Shown: positions 52,302-62,054 of the stretch, one piece after another
Numbering within the stretch: the first letter of the stretch is position 1
Layout of the letters: the number at the start of each line of letters is the position of its first letter
Origin: an uncultured Synergistales bacterium
GTDB taxonomy: Bacteria > Synergistota > Synergistia > Synergistales > Aminobacteriaceae
DNA length: 64,000 nt
Assembly: GCA_905234075.1 (NCBI GenBank)
Contig: CAJOGI010000002.1
Location: 1 to 64,000 of the forward strand
Direction of reading: 5' to 3'
Notes under the pieces: generated by a model
Database searches by the model: none
What the model was told of the DNA's origin: nothing
What the model saw: the letters and a program-made list of their open reading frames with translations, nothing else
Program-made: the position numbers and the translations under genes

Positions 52302-53099
52302 ATGCAAAAAATTTTTTTGACGGGATTATTTATTTTTTTAATGTCTGCTTCATCGGCGTTCGCTTCGATTGAAGTTATTTCGCTTCTCGAAACTCAAGGC
52401 AAGGGCGACCCGGCACTATTAATCGGCGCAACTGAAGAGCAGAAAGAAAAATATCTGCCTGACGGAAAATTAAACAGTCAGATTTTAGCGTTCTATGTAA
52501 AAATTCCGGGACGCGAAATTTTATTTGATACCGGACTTCCAAACGGAAATATCGCAAAGCGTCTTTCAGAGAACGGAATAAAGCCGGAGGACGTGAAAAT
52601 AATTTTGCTCACTCATTTACACCCGGATCACTTTGGCGGACTTGTTAAGAACGGCAAAGCGACATATCCGAATGCTGAAGTTTACGTCTCAAAGATTGAG
52701 CGCGATTACTGGGTCAATGATGTAAAAAACGAGAACGTAATAAAAGCTCTTGGCCTTTATGAAAAAAAATTGCATCTCTTTGAATTTAATGACGAAGTTT
52801 TTGACGGAGTTAAAGCTATCGACGCTTCAGGCCATACACCCGGGCACACGGTCTTTGATATAAAGGCTGACGGCGAAGAATTATTAATCGTCGGAGATAT
52901 TATGCACTTCATTGATATTCAGCTTCCCGTCCCGGATATTTCCGTGAAATATGACGTTGACCCCGACAAGGCAAGAGAGACACGCAAAAAAATTCTCGAT
53001 TACGCCGCTGAAAATAATGTTAAAATAGCCGGAATGCACATAACACCTCCGGGAGTAATAAAAGTAAAGAAGAATGAAACTGGCTACGAAAAGTTTTAG
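52302..53099 (+). CDS. Exported metallo-beta-lactamase-fold hydrolase
   Basis: A 265-residue protein with a signal peptide (QKIFLTGLFIFLMSASSAFA). The metal motif THLHPDHFGGL (H-x-H-x-D-H) and further ligands in DASGHTPGHTVFDI, VGDIMHFIDIQ and AGMHIT match the lactonase/MBL fold. Being secreted it may act on a periplasmic lactone or thioester; the substrate cannot be read. It follows the ROK kinase by 35 bases and precedes the deoxyhypusine-synthase-like gene by 21 bases. Confidence 0.82.
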   Translation: MQKIFLTGLFIFLMSASSAFASIEVISLLETQGKGDPALLIGATEEQKEKYLPDGKLNSQILAFYVKIPGREILFDTGLPNGNIAKRLSENGIKPEDVKIILLTHLHPDHFGGLVKNGKATYPNAEVYVSKIERDYWVNDVKNENVIKALGLYEKKLHLFEFNDEVFDGVKAIDASGHTPGHTVFDIKADGEELLIVGDIMHFIDIQLPVPDISVKYDVDPDKARETRKKILDYAAENNVKIAGMHITPPGVIKVKKNETGYEKF

Positions 53100-53120
53100 T
53101 GCATTAAAGGAGTTTTTTTA

Positions 53121-54329
53121 ATGTCAGAAAAATTATTCGGCCTCAATCAGCTTGAGACCTTCCGCTCTTCACTTGATGAACGCTCACGCGAGAGCTTAAC
53201 ATCAGCAGTAAATAAAATCATCGAAACTAAAAAGCGCGGCGGAAAAGTTATGGTCGTTACAGGAAGCGGCCCGAACATTCACGAAGGAGTTACGACTTTA
53301 ATCGCTGAATTAATCCGCGTGGGAATTGTTGACGCTGTCTCTACAAGCTCGGCGGTCATTGCTCACGAAATGGCAGGCTCGCTCGACAGAGTGTTCCGCG
53401 TTGACGCTAAGGCACTAGGAATGGATATGTCAAAGATGCCTCGCGGCGATGTCTTTGAGTTTACCTGCATGAACGAAAAAGAACTTGACGCTTTAAGAAA
53501 AGAAATGCCGCTCGACGAGGAGATATTAAAACGCGGCTCTGAACTTCCCAAGCAAAATGAAATAATAAAAGCCGCAGGGAATATGGCCTACCCTATGGGT
53601 CTTAGAACTGAAAGACTTGCTCATGAAGTTCTCGGACTTGCGAGAATGTACGGGCTTCCCTTTGAGACTGTCGCGGGCTGGGGCTGTGATGAGCATACGA
53701 TGCTAGGAGCAGCGGCGAAAAAAAATATTCCCGTTCTTGTTACAATTCCTCAATTAGTCGGCGGCGGAGCTGTAGGAATGTCGATAGGCGATTCAATTCC
53801 TGTTTCGCAGCGTTCAATGAGAATTTCAAGAATGTTAGCTTCGTGCGATGTCATAATTGAAAGCGCAGTAGCTCTTACTCAAGAAATTCACGACGGGCCC
53901 TTTGAATGTTATACGGGACATGGAATTTGGGCGTGGTGGTCAGGCCAAGCGACATATAACTTACGTGAGAAAAATTTAATCCGCATTGATTTAGATGAAA
54001 ATCTGCGCCGTGCCGTTGAATTAAACGCAACTGTTCAGGAAGCAATCGACAAAGGACTGCCCAAGACGAAGGCCGCGAAAATTCCGTTTAGAATGGAAAT
54101 GTCAGCGTTTGCCCGTCATGAAGGAAGTATTCCGATTGTCGGCGATATAGGCAAGGTGTGGCCGTTAATTGCTCACGAAGTTTCAAAGGGGCTTGGAATT
54201 AATTTAGAATTTCTTTCAGCTTCGCAGGACACCCCCGAAGGAGCTTCAATGCGTGAATGGATTGTTGAGAACGTAAAAGCACTCGACCGCGAAAAAATGC
54301 TGGCGTGTGCAAAAAATTTCATTCTCTAA
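53121..54329 (+). CDS. Conserved protein with deoxyhypusine-synthase-like fold, function unknown
   Basis: A 402-residue soluble protein. GKVMVVTGSGPNIHEGVTTL followed by IAELIRVGIVDAVSTSSAVI and AHEMAGSLDRVFRVDAKALG resembles the NAD-binding Rossmann part of deoxyhypusine synthase and the C-terminal domain of LOR/SDH proteins. GWGCDEHTMLGAAAKKNIPV and GGGAVGMSIGDSIPVSQRSM are other blocks with the look of an active site. Bacteria lack eIF5A, so a true hypusine role is unlikely. It ends at a terminator before the DAACS symporter. I do not recognise its reaction. Confidence 0.5.
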   Translation: MSEKLFGLNQLETFRSSLDERSRESLTSAVNKIIETKKRGGKVMVVTGSGPNIHEGVTTLIAELIRVGIVDAVSTSSAVIAHEMAGSLDRVFRVDAKALGMDMSKMPRGDVFEFTCMNEKELDALRKEMPLDEEILKRGSELPKQNEIIKAAGNMAYPMGLRTERLAHEVLGLARMYGLPFETVAGWGCDEHTMLGAAAKKNIPVLVTIPQLVGGGAVGMSIGDSIPVSQRSMRISRMLASCDVIIESAVALTQEIHDGPFECYTGHGIWAWWSGQATYNLREKNLIRIDLDENLRRAVELNATVQEAIDKGLPKTKAAKIPFRMEMSAFARHEGSIPIVGDIGKVWPLIAHEVSKGLGINLEFLSASQDTPEGASMREWIVENVKALDREKMLACAKNFIL

Positions 54330-54351
54330 TTATAGTAAATACGCTTAATTT

Positions 54352-54483
54352 ATAACCCCTCCGTCTGCCTGAGGCAGACCACCTCCCCTTAACAGGGGCT
54401 GCAAGATAAATACTTTTGATACGCGAATTTCTCGCGCCCCCTGATAAGGGGGAGATAGCCATGAAATGGCGAGGGGGGTTATA
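54352..54483 (+). repeat. Palindromic repeat with inverted ends, full-length copy
   Basis: ATAACCCCTCC at the left end is matched by GGGGGGTTAT at the right. Inside are GTCTGCCTGAGGCAGAC, CCCCTT-AACAGGGG, CCCCCTGATAAGGGGG and GCCATGAAATGGC, all small palindromes. A shortened copy is in lpxC at 63774-63845. It has the character of a non-coding mobile palindromic unit. Confidence 0.75.
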
Positions 54484-54507
54484 TCTTTTCAGGAGTTAGA
54501 AATTAAG

Positions 54508-54546
54508 AGTGAGGAGTTAGAAAAATTAAAAGCTCCTAACTTTTTT
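54508..54546 (+). terminator. Heptamer-derived terminator after the DHS-like gene
   Basis: AGTGAGGAG (54508-54516) pairs with CTCCTAACT (54533-54541) with one mismatch and T follow. It also works on the minus strand after the symporter gene. Confidence 0.65.
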
Positions 54547-54547
54547 A

Positions 54548-55771
54548 TCAGCCTAAAATATTTTCAAGTTTTTGTTCCGCAATATTATGCTTCTCAGCGT
54601 AGCCCGTTAATATTAAAGTCAATGCTCCGTCGCCGGTAACGTTGCAGGCCGTTCCGAATGAATCCTGAAGCGCGAAAATCGTCAGCATTAACGCCGTTCC
54701 TGTCGCGTCAAAGCCAAGCACGCCCGTTATTAATCCTAATGAGGCCATAACAGTTCCGCCGGGCACGCCGGGTGCGCCTATTGCGAAGACTCCGAGCAGC
54801 AGGCAGAATAAAATCATGTTGCCGACGGACGGATAAACGCCGTATAAAATTTTCGACACTGCCATTACAAAAAATGTTTCAGTCATTACCGAGCCGCAAA
54901 GGTGAATATTTGCGAATAACGGAATGCCGAAGTTCACCATGTCATCGCGCAGAGTAGGCTCTGATTTTCTTGCACACTCAAGAGCTACTGAAAGCGTCGC
55001 CGCGCTAGACATCGTACCTACTGCCGTCATGTATGCAGGGCCGTAATGCTTAATAATATTGAAGGGGTTGCGGCCTGAATATGCTCCGGCAATAAAATAT
55101 AAAAGCGCGAGCCAAATATAATGCCCGATCATGACGATTAAAATTATCATCACGAAAACAGGGAACTGCTTTGTTATTGAGCCCTCGTAGGCAAGTCCGC
55201 AGAACGTCGTGCCGATTAATAACGGAAGAACAGGAATTAAAAAATTCGTTACGATGCTCAAAACGATTTTCTGAAATTCCTCAAGCAGATTAATAAAATA
55301 TTTGCTTCTGTTCCATGCCGCCGCAAGTCCGACAGTTACGGAAAGGAACAACGCTGACATAACCGGCATAATCTGGGGAATTGAAAGTTTGAAGAGAACA
55401 TCAGGAAGAGCCTTCAAGCCCTCAACTTCCGAAACAATGTTCATGAACGGAAGGATTGAATACCCTGCCGCCGTTGCCGCGAACGCCGCGCCGATTGATG
55501 ACACGTAAGCAAGCGTCAAGGCAAGCAGTAACATCTTTGAAGCATTGCTTCCAAGCCTCGTTATTGAAGGAGCTACAAAGCCGATGATGATTAAAGGCAC
55601 GCAGAAGTTAATGAACTGTCCGGAAATGAAACGCACCGTTACGATGATATTCAGCAATGCCGTGCAGAGTGCAGAGCCTTCAATCGAAGTCAGGCCAAGC
55701 CCGACCACTATGCCAAGTACTAACGCTACGATTAACTTAAACGGCAGACTTGACGTGAAACCTTTACTCAT
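54548..55771 (-). CDS. Dicarboxylate/amino acid:cation symporter (DAACS family)
   Basis: A 407-residue inner-membrane carrier with about eight helices and two hairpins. Features of the GltPh/SstT fold are serine-rich AVGTMSSAATLSVALECARK and the C-terminal DATGTALMLTIFALQDSFGT with GTACNVTGDGALTL. It carries an amino acid with Na+ or H+. The neighbouring cysteine desulfidase suggests cysteine or serine. It starts 47 bases after the desulfidase stop codon and is likely co-transcribed. Confidence 0.88.
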   Translation of the reverse strand: MSKGFTSSLPFKLIVALVLGIVVGLGLTSIEGSALCTALLNIIVTVRFISGQFINFCVPLIIIGFVAPSITRLGSNASKMLLLALTLAYVSSIGAAFAATAAGYSILPFMNIVSEVEGLKALPDVLFKLSIPQIMPVMSALFLSVTVGLAAAWNRSKYFINLLEEFQKIVLSIVTNFLIPVLPLLIGTTFCGLAYEGSITKQFPVFVMIILIVMIGHYIWLALLYFIAGAYSGRNPFNIIKHYGPAYMTAVGTMSSAATLSVALECARKSEPTLRDDMVNFGIPLFANIHLCGSVMTETFFVMAVSKILYGVYPSVGNMILFCLLLGVFAIGAPGVPGGTVMASLGLITGVLGFDATGTALMLTIFALQDSFGTACNVTGDGALTLILTGYAEKHNIAEQKLENILG

Positions 55772-55817
55772 AAAAAATCACCTCGTTAAATTTTTAATGG
55801 GGAGTTAGGAATTTTTT

Positions 55818-57119
55818 TTAATTGCTAAGGCACGAATCGACATCAATTTTATCAATCATGACGTTCAAAATTTCTTTGTCCGTCTCCTTCATGCCGATCT
55901 TGCCGATGTAGCCCATATTTTTTATAGTTCTTTCAACGTCGTCATTGACGAAGCCTTCACCGCCTAAAAATTCCTTGTCGCTCATGCTCATGTAGTGAGC
56001 CATCAAAGCCGCGTGGACTGACGAAGCAATTTTAGCGGCACAGCTCGGTTTTGCTCCATCGCAGACAATCCCTCCGACGTTCGCAAGGGTGTTCGTTATC
56101 GTTCCGCCTATGCTCTGATAATCTCCGCCCGCCATGTAAGTTATAGCTGCTCCTGCACCGCTGGCGGCACTGACAGCTCCGCAGAATGCTGAGAGAGAGC
56201 CGATATAGTGCTTAATGTAAATTGATACGAGGTTGCTGACGGCTAAGGCACGATATAATTTTTCGCGTGATAAGTGCCAATTTTCAGCGTATTCAATGAC
56301 GGGCAATGAGACAGTAATGCCCTGATTGCCGCTTCCTGAATTTATTATAACGGGCAAAGGACAGCCGCTCATTCTAGCGTCAGAACCTGCCGCCGCTCTT
56401 GCACAAGCCCTTGAGCGGACATCACTGCCCCAATTTTCGAGAACGGTTTTGCCGACACGTGCGCCCCATTTATTATCGAGGCCCTCTTGAGAAATTTTTG
56501 AATTAAATTCAATTTGACGTTCTAAAATTTCTTTCACGTCTTCAATTTTTAATTCGTTGGCGTAATCAATAATGCCGCTCAATGTCATTAAATTTCTCTG
56601 CGCTGTCGAAGTTTTAGGCTTGTCCTTTTTCGGAGCTTTTTCAAAAATAATTTTTCCGTCAAGAGTTATGAGAGTTATATCAGTGTGATGATTTTCAATT
56701 CTCACGACGGATTTATGGCCGTCCGCTTCGGCTTCGACCTCGATAAATAAATTAGGGACGTTTTCGGCCAATGAGACGGAGCAAATTTTTTCAGCGGCTA
56801 ATTTTTTCGTCATTGCTCTTGCTTCGTCAGTAGCTCCGGCGATAACTTCAAGCTCTTTTGACTCGTTCCCTCCGACAGCTCCCAAAATCGCGGCAACTTC
56901 AATCCCTTTTTGATTGCCTGAATTAGGCACGATAACTCCCTTAACGTTCTTGATAATATTTCCTGAGCAAGATACGTGAATTTTTTCGGGCATTTTTCCA
57001 AGCACTGCACGAGCCCTCGCGGACGCATAAGCAATAGCTATAGGTTCAGTGCAGCCCATAGCCGGCATAAGTTCCTCACGCAATATCGCGGTGTAATTCT
57101 CGTAAAGTTTTTTGTCCAT
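55818..57119 (-). CDS. cyuA: L-cysteine desulfidase (CyuA/YhaM family)
   Basis: A 433-residue enzyme that breaks cysteine into pyruvate, ammonia and sulfide. MPAMGCTEPIAIAYASARAR with the conserved Cys and CSGNIIKNVKGVIVPNSGNQ at the N-terminus, INSGSGNQGITVSLPVIEYA and VCDGAKPSCAAKIASSVHAA carry the cysteines proposed to hold an oxygen-sensitive [4Fe-4S] cluster, as in the M. jannaschii and E. coli enzymes. It fits amino-acid-fermenting Synergistota, which make sulfide. The partner transporter follows. Confidence 0.9.
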   Translation of the reverse strand: MDKKLYENYTAILREELMPAMGCTEPIAIAYASARARAVLGKMPEKIHVSCSGNIIKNVKGVIVPNSGNQKGIEVAAILGAVGGNESKELEVIAGATDEARAMTKKLAAEKICSVSLAENVPNLFIEVEAEADGHKSVVRIENHHTDITLITLDGKIIFEKAPKKDKPKTSTAQRNLMTLSGIIDYANELKIEDVKEILERQIEFNSKISQEGLDNKWGARVGKTVLENWGSDVRSRACARAAAGSDARMSGCPLPVIINSGSGNQGITVSLPVIEYAENWHLSREKLYRALAVSNLVSIYIKHYIGSLSAFCGAVSAASGAGAAITYMAGGDYQSIGGTITNTLANVGGIVCDGAKPSCAAKIASSVHAALMAHYMSMSDKEFLGGEGFVNDDVERTIKNMGYIGKIGMKETDKEILNVMIDKIDVDSCLSN

Positions 57120-57130
57120 CGCTTTTTTTC

Positions 57131-57231
57131 ACTCCTAACTCTTATTTAATTTTTAATTTGAGCAGGAACTAGGAAAGCAGAAAGTTAAACACAAAAACCT
57201 CCTACTTCCTACCTCCTAACTCCTAATTACA
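57131..57231. repeat. Heptamer arrays between ileS and cyuA
   Basis: ACTCCTAACTC and AGCAGGAACTAGGAAAGCAG, then CCTCCTACTTCC and TACCTCCTAACTCCTAATTA. On the minus strand the latter reads ATTAGGAGTTAGGAGG and provides the last codons and stop of ileS. Confidence 0.7.
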
Positions 57232-60014
57232 GAAGCACAGCGTTTACAAAGTCCGTTTTCGTCCGGGTGTTCGTCATATTTCCAGCAGCGCGGACACTTG
57301 CTGCCCGGCGCAAAACCTCCTGCTATTTCAAAGCCTGTTTCAGAGTCGCTAAAAATTTTCGGAAGCGTCAGCTCGTCAACAAATTCAAATTTCGAGACGA
57401 TGACAATATCTGCAAGTTCTTCGAGAGTAAATGACTTTGCAAGATTTTCAAACTCTTTTGATTTTTTAACCTGCACGTGAGCTTCGAGAGATGTCCCGAT
57501 TGTTTTCTCGGCTCTCATTGTCTCAAGCATACGGCTGACCGCGCCCTTGAGCTTTTCAGCTTCGCTCCAGAGATTATTTAATTCGTCATTGAGGCGCGAT
57601 TTATCCTGCTTCGGAAAATCTGAAAGGAATACGCTCTCAGGGAGTTCCGGGTCTGTCGTTCTCATCTCCTGCCAAATTTCTTCGGCCGTGAAACTTAATA
57701 GCGGTGCCAACATTCTCGTTAAGCATGAAAGAATTTCCCACATTGCCGTCTGTGCGCTGCGTCTTGTGAGAGAATTTTTATCTTCGACATATAATCTGTC
57801 CTTGCTGATGTCGAGATAGAACGCGCTCAATTCGTTGACGCAGAACGAATGAATTAAAGACACGGGCACATGAAATTCGTACTCTTCAAAGGCGTTATAA
57901 ACGCGGTCAATAATTCTGTGAAGTCTGTCAAGAATCCACTTGTCCATTGAGAGCAGATTTTCATATTTCACAGCGTTATTTTTCGGGTCGAAGTCGTGTA
58001 AATTTCCAAGCAAAAATCTTGCCGTGTTGCGTATGCGCCTGTAAGTTTCTGAGAGAGTTTTCAAAATCTGCTTTGAAATTCTCACGTCATTTCTATAATC
58101 CGTTGACGCTGCCCAGAGCCTTAGAATATCCGCGCCGAACTCGTCAATAACTTCTTGAGGCGCAGTCGTGTTGCCTAGAGACTTCGACATTTTCCGGCCC
58201 TCTCCGTCAAGAGTGAAGCCGTGAGTCAAAACCTGCTTATAAGGTGCTTGGCCTTTGATAGCGATTGCGGTTAATAATGACGACTGGAACCAGCCTCGAT
58301 GCTGATCGCTCCCTTCGAGATACATATCGCAAGGCCATTGAAGTCCGAAACGCTCATTAAGTACTGAAATATGACTTACTCCGCTGTCAAACCACACGTC
58401 AAGAATATTGCTGTCCTTCTCAACGTTGTGCGAACCGCAATGATCACAGCAGGCTTTTTCGCCGAATAAATTTTCAAGGCTCTCGCGCCACCATAACGAA
58501 GTCCCGTCGGGCGAGTCTTTAACTTTTTCAGCGAACATTCTAATCCTGTCGGGGGTGAGAGTAAATTTTCCGCAGTCCTTGCAGCGAATTGCAGGAACGG
58601 GAACGCCCCAAATTCTTTGACGGCTTATGCACCAGTCCGAACGCGAGCTGACCATGTTAAAAATTCTGTCGTGTCCCCATTCGGGTATCCATTTAATTTT
58701 ATTGTCGATGGCGTTTAGTGCCTCGTCCTTAAATTTTGCGACGTTTATAAACCACTGGTCAGTAGCTCTGAAAATTACGGGCTTCTTGCATCTCCAGCAG
58801 TGAGGGTAGCTGTGATTGATTTCGCCCAAGCCAAGCAAGCGGCCTTTAGATTTTATTAACTCAATGGCTTTTTTGCCGCCCTCGTCAAGCGACATTCCGC
58901 CGACTATTTTCATATCCTTTTCAAAATTTCCGGCATGGTCAACGGAGCTGTAAACCTTCAGGCCGTATCTAACGCCCGTCTCGTAGTCCTCAACGCCGTG
59001 TCCGGGTGAAGTGTGTACACAGCCGGTGCCCGTCTCAAGCTCTACATAGTCAGCCAAGACGACTAATAATTCATGCTCATAAAACGGGTGAAGAGGCTTC
59101 AAATTTTCAAGCTCCGCGCCTTTTACGATTTTGAAAGCGTCGCCGAAATTAATTCCTGTATTTTTAGCAACGGAATTTTTTAATGCCTCAGCAAAAATAT
59201 AAACTTTTCCGTCAGCCTCATAAAAGCCGTAATCATATCTCGGGTGAACGGCTACGGCGGCACTTGAAGGCAATGTCCACGGGGTTGTAGTCCAAATTAC
59301 TATGTAAGTGTCTTTTCCTTCAAGCTCAGGAAATTTTTTCGCGGCTTCCGGCATCGGGTAAGCAACATAAACTGAAGGCGACTTCTCGTCCCAGTATTCA
59401 ATCTCTCCGGCGGCGAGTGCTGTCTGACAATCCGTGCACCAGTAAACGGGTTTCAATCCGCGATAAATTAAATCTTTCTCTAACATGTCGGCGAAGGCAT
59501 GAAGTTCTAAGTGCTCAAACTCAGGCTCAAGAGTCAAATACGGCTTGTCCCATTCGCCAAGAACTCCAAGACGCTTAAATTCATTTCTCTGAACGTCTAA
59601 ATAATGCAGTGCTGTTTCTTTACATCTCTTGCGAAGTTCGACGGGGTCAACGCCTGTCCCGTGCTTTGATAATCCGCCGTCTTTGAGGGCGCGAAGCTCA
59701 ATCGGCAGGCCGTGAGTGTCCCAGCCCGGCACGTATGGAGTGTAACGGCCGGTCATTGTCTTTGACTTCAATATAAAATCTTTGAGAATTTTATTAAACG
59801 CTGTTCCGATGTGAATATCGCCGTTCGCGTAAGGCGGTCCGTCATGAAGTTCAAAATGTTCGTGAGAATTTTCGCGTGCTTTGAGTGCTTTATGATAGAT
59901 GTCGTGCGAGTGCCAGAACTCTAAAAAACTTGGCTCGCGCTTAGCTAAATTTGCTCTCATCGGGAAATTTGTTACGGGCAAGTTCAAAGTATCTTTATAA
60001 TCTTTCGCTTCCAT
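57216..60014 (-). CDS. ileS: Isoleucyl-tRNA synthetase
   Basis: A 932-residue class I synthetase. The HIGH-type motif is HIGT in PPYANGDIHIGTAFNKILKD, KMSKS is in GEGRKMSKSLGN, the editing domain lies in 200-390, and the anticodon domain after 640. The C-terminus has a zinc motif CPRCWKYDEHPDENGLCKRC. It charges isoleucine. The final I-R-S and stop are read from ATT AGG AGT TAG of the repeat. AAGGAGGAGC and a TATAAT precede the start. Confidence 0.95.
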   Translation of the reverse strand: MEAKDYKDTLNLPVTNFPMRANLAKREPSFLEFWHSHDIYHKALKARENSHEHFELHDGPPYANGDIHIGTAFNKILKDFILKSKTMTGRYTPYVPGWDTHGLPIELRALKDGGLSKHGTGVDPVELRKRCKETALHYLDVQRNEFKRLGVLGEWDKPYLTLEPEFEHLELHAFADMLEKDLIYRGLKPVYWCTDCQTALAAGEIEYWDEKSPSVYVAYPMPEAAKKFPELEGKDTYIVIWTTTPWTLPSSAAVAVHPRYDYGFYEADGKVYIFAEALKNSVAKNTGINFGDAFKIVKGAELENLKPLHPFYEHELLVVLADYVELETGTGCVHTSPGHGVEDYETGVRYGLKVYSSVDHAGNFEKDMKIVGGMSLDEGGKKAIELIKSKGRLLGLGEINHSYPHCWRCKKPVIFRATDQWFINVAKFKDEALNAIDNKIKWIPEWGHDRIFNMVSSRSDWCISRQRIWGVPVPAIRCKDCGKFTLTPDRIRMFAEKVKDSPDGTSLWWRESLENLFGEKACCDHCGSHNVEKDSNILDVWFDSGVSHISVLNERFGLQWPCDMYLEGSDQHRGWFQSSLLTAIAIKGQAPYKQVLTHGFTLDGEGRKMSKSLGNTTAPQEVIDEFGADILRLWAASTDYRNDVRISKQILKTLSETYRRIRNTARFLLGNLHDFDPKNNAVKYENLLSMDKWILDRLHRIIDRVYNAFEEYEFHVPVSLIHSFCVNELSAFYLDISKDRLYVEDKNSLTRRSAQTAMWEILSCLTRMLAPLLSFTAEEIWQEMRTTDPELPESVFLSDFPKQDKSRLNDELNNLWSEAEKLKGAVSRMLETMRAEKTIGTSLEAHVQVKKSKEFENLAKSFTLEELADIVIVSKFEFVDELTLPKIFSDSETGFEIAGGFAPGSKCPRCWKYDEHPDENGLCKRCASVIRS

Positions 60015-60050
60015 TAAAAATTTTGCTCCTCCTTAAAAATTTTTTTCGCT

Positions 60051-60056
60051 TATTAT
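60051..60056 (-). promoter_or_regulatory. -10 box of the ileS gene
   Basis: GCTATAAT on the minus strand about 40 bases upstream of the ATG; the A of TATAAT is preceded by TGAGC, not a perfect extended form. No T-box leader structure was recognised. Confidence 0.4.
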
Positions 60057-60147
60057 AGCTCATGTACGAGGCTTGAGGGCGGAGCGGACGAAAATTTTTA
60101 TGCTAAAATATTTTTATTCAAGACTACGAAAAAAAACGGAAGAGAAA

Positions 60148-60227
60148 ATTTTTACCACTACATTTACACCTACAAAAATTTCAAAAATTTTTTGTCCTCG
60201 TAAAATTTCACGGAGCAAATAAAAAAA
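60148..60227 (+). repeat. ACTACA-type intergenic repeat, copy C
   Basis: CCACTACATTTACACC followed by TACAAAAATTTCAAAAATTTT, then TTTCACGGAGCAAATAAAAAAA. The first part is the reverse complement of 28744-28760 (copy D) and the middle follows copies A and B. It overlaps the start of the pgm terminator. Confidence 0.65.
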
Positions 60228-60261
60228 TTAGGAGCAAGATTTTTTTTCTCACTCCTAATTT
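60221..60261 (-). terminator. Heptamer-derived terminator after pgm
   Basis: On the minus strand AAATTAGGAG pairs perfectly with CTCCTAATTT and seven T follow, 23 bases after the pgm stop codon. Confidence 0.75.
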
Positions 60262-60283
60262 TTAATTCATGACTTAAAAAAAA

Positions 60284-61879
60284 TTACGCGATAATTTTCT
60301 GCGCTTCTTCCTGAATTTTTTTCAAGTGCTCAGGGCTCACAAAACTTTCAGCGTAAAGTTTGCAAATATTTTCCGTGCCTGAAGGACGCGCCGCGAACCA
60401 GCCGTTTGCTGTCGTAACTTTCAAGCCGCCGATCGAAGCATTGTTGCCCGGTGCCTTCGTGAACTTCGCGGTGATCTTGTCGCCTGCGAGAGTGTCGGCC
60501 TTAATATCATCGGGCGATAATTTTCCGAGTGCCGCTTTCTGTTCGGGCGTTGCAGGCGTGTCAATGCGGGCATAAAAACTCGTGCCGTATTTCGCTTTGA
60601 TCTCGTCATAGTGCTGCGCAGGATTTTTGCCGGTTGTTGCGGTTATTTCGCAGGCTAACAAGTCCATAATTATTCCGTCCTTGTCAGTCGTCCAGACGGA
60701 GCCGTCCTTGCAAAGGAATGAAGCACCCGCGCTCTCTTCACCGCCGAAACCCATTGAGCCGTCAAGCAGTCCTTCAACAAACCATTTGAAGCCTACAGGG
60801 ACTTCGCATAATTTTCTGCCTATTCCTTCGGTTACGCGGTCAATGATTGAACTTGAGACGACAGTTTTTCCGACGGCGGCATCTTTTCTCCAGCCCGTCC
60901 TCGACGTGAATAAATGCTGAACTGCAACGGCAAGATAAGCGTTAGGATTCATTAAGCCCTGCGGAGTTACTATTCCGTGTCTGTCGTAGTCAGTATCATT
61001 TCCGAAGGCAATGTCATAAGAATCTTTCAGCTTGATTAAATTTGCCATTGCGTAAGGCGATGAGCAGTCCATTCTGATTTTTCCGTCATGGTCGGGCGGC
61101 ATGAATGAGAACGTCGGATCTAAATTCGGATTGACGACTTCAAGATTTTTAATCCCGTAGATTTCCGCGATCGGTTTCCAGTAATAAATCCCTGAACCGC
61201 CGAGAGGGTCCGCGCCGATATGAAGTCCAGACTTCGCTATTGCTTCCATGTCGACAACGCTAGCAAGAGCCTTGACGTAAGGGATAACAAAATCTTCAAA
61301 GTGAACGTTATCGAGCTTGATTGCTTTTTCAAACGGGACGCGCTTAATTGAGCTTACGCCGTTCTTGATTAATTCGTTGGCTCTGTTCTGAATTTTGCTT
61401 GTGATTTCCGGTGAAGCAGGGCCTCCGCTTGGCGGATCGTATTTAATTCCTCCGTCGGTCGGGGGATTGTGTGAAGGGGTGATGACCATTCCATCGGCGG
61501 TCTTTTTGCCGCTTCTATTGTGAGCGAGAATTGCGCGTGAAACTACGGGCGTGGGAGTGGGCGCAAAATTTTCCTGCAAAATTAATTCAACGCCGTTAGC
61601 TGCGAGAACTTCAACGCATGTCCTCATCGCCGGCTCTGAAAGCGCGTGAGTGTCGGCTCCGAGATAAAGAGGTCCGGGAATTTTCTCGGCCGTTCTGTGT
61701 TCGTAGACTGCCTGAGCGATCGCCATAATATGCTCTTCGTTGAAGCTGTGAAGTGCCGAGCTTCCGCGATGTCCTGACGTTCCGAAGGCAACCTGCTGGG
61801 TCTTTTCTGCCGGGTCCGGCGTAAGCGTGTAGTAGTCGCTAATTAATGACGGAATATTAACGATTTTTTTTTCCTGCAT
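60284..61879 (-). CDS. pgm: Phosphoglucomutase (alpha-D-glucose type)
   Basis: A 531-residue enzyme interconverting glucose 1- and 6-phosphate. The N-terminal [20 protein letters not shown], phosphoserine loop [20 protein letters not shown], metal loop [13 protein letters not shown], sugar loop [13 protein letters not shown] and C-terminal [12 protein letters not shown] are complete and closely resemble E. coli Pgm. It feeds UDP-glucose and LPS precursors. TTCTTC-type context shows only a weak GGAGG ribosome site upstream. Confidence 0.95.
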   Translation of the reverse strand: MQEKKIVNIPSLISDYYTLTPDPAEKTQQVAFGTSGHRGSSALHSFNEEHIMAIAQAVYEHRTAEKIPGPLYLGADTHALSEPAMRTCVEVLAANGVELILQENFAPTPTPVVSRAILAHNRSGKKTADGMVITPSHNPPTDGGIKYDPPSGGPASPEITSKIQNRANELIKNGVSSIKRVPFEKAIKLDNVHFEDFVIPYVKALASVVDMEAIAKSGLHIGADPLGGSGIYYWKPIAEIYGIKNLEVVNPNLDPTFSFMPPDHDGKIRMDCSSPYAMANLIKLKDSYDIAFGNDTDYDRHGIVTPQGLMNPNAYLAVAVQHLFTSRTGWRKDAAVGKTVVSSSIIDRVTEGIGRKLCEVPVGFKWFVEGLLDGSMGFGGEESAGASFLCKDGSVWTTDKDGIIMDLLACEITATTGKNPAQHYDEIKAKYGTSFYARIDTPATPEQKAALGKLSPDDIKADTLAGDKITAKFTKAPGNNASIGGLKVTTANGWFAARPSGTENICKLYAESFVSPEHLKKIQEEAQKIIA

Positions 61880-62003
61880 GAATATAAAAACCTCCGTTCT
61901 TGATTCTAAAAAATTATTCTTGGAAATTGAAAAGATTATATCAGGATTTAGCGATTAAAAAAATTTTTAATGATTTAATTTTTCTGCGTTGCAAAATTGA
62001 CAT

Positions 62004-62035
62004 AAAAAAAGAATGAAGAAAAAAATTCCTCATTC
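62004..62035 (-). terminator. Terminator of the lpxC-fabZ-lpxA operon
   Basis: On the minus strand GAATGA (62035-62030) pairs with TCATTC (62016-62011) and seven T follow, 20 bases after the lpxA stop. The 5' arm is a degenerate TAGGAATGAGG heptamer. Confidence 0.65.
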
Positions 62036-62054
62036 CTAATTTTTCACTCATGTG

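Noticed and set aside
59900-60283. T-box riboswitch before ileS
   Set aside because: No specifier loop or T-box sequence is visible; the stretch upstream is AT-rich with a repeat copy.
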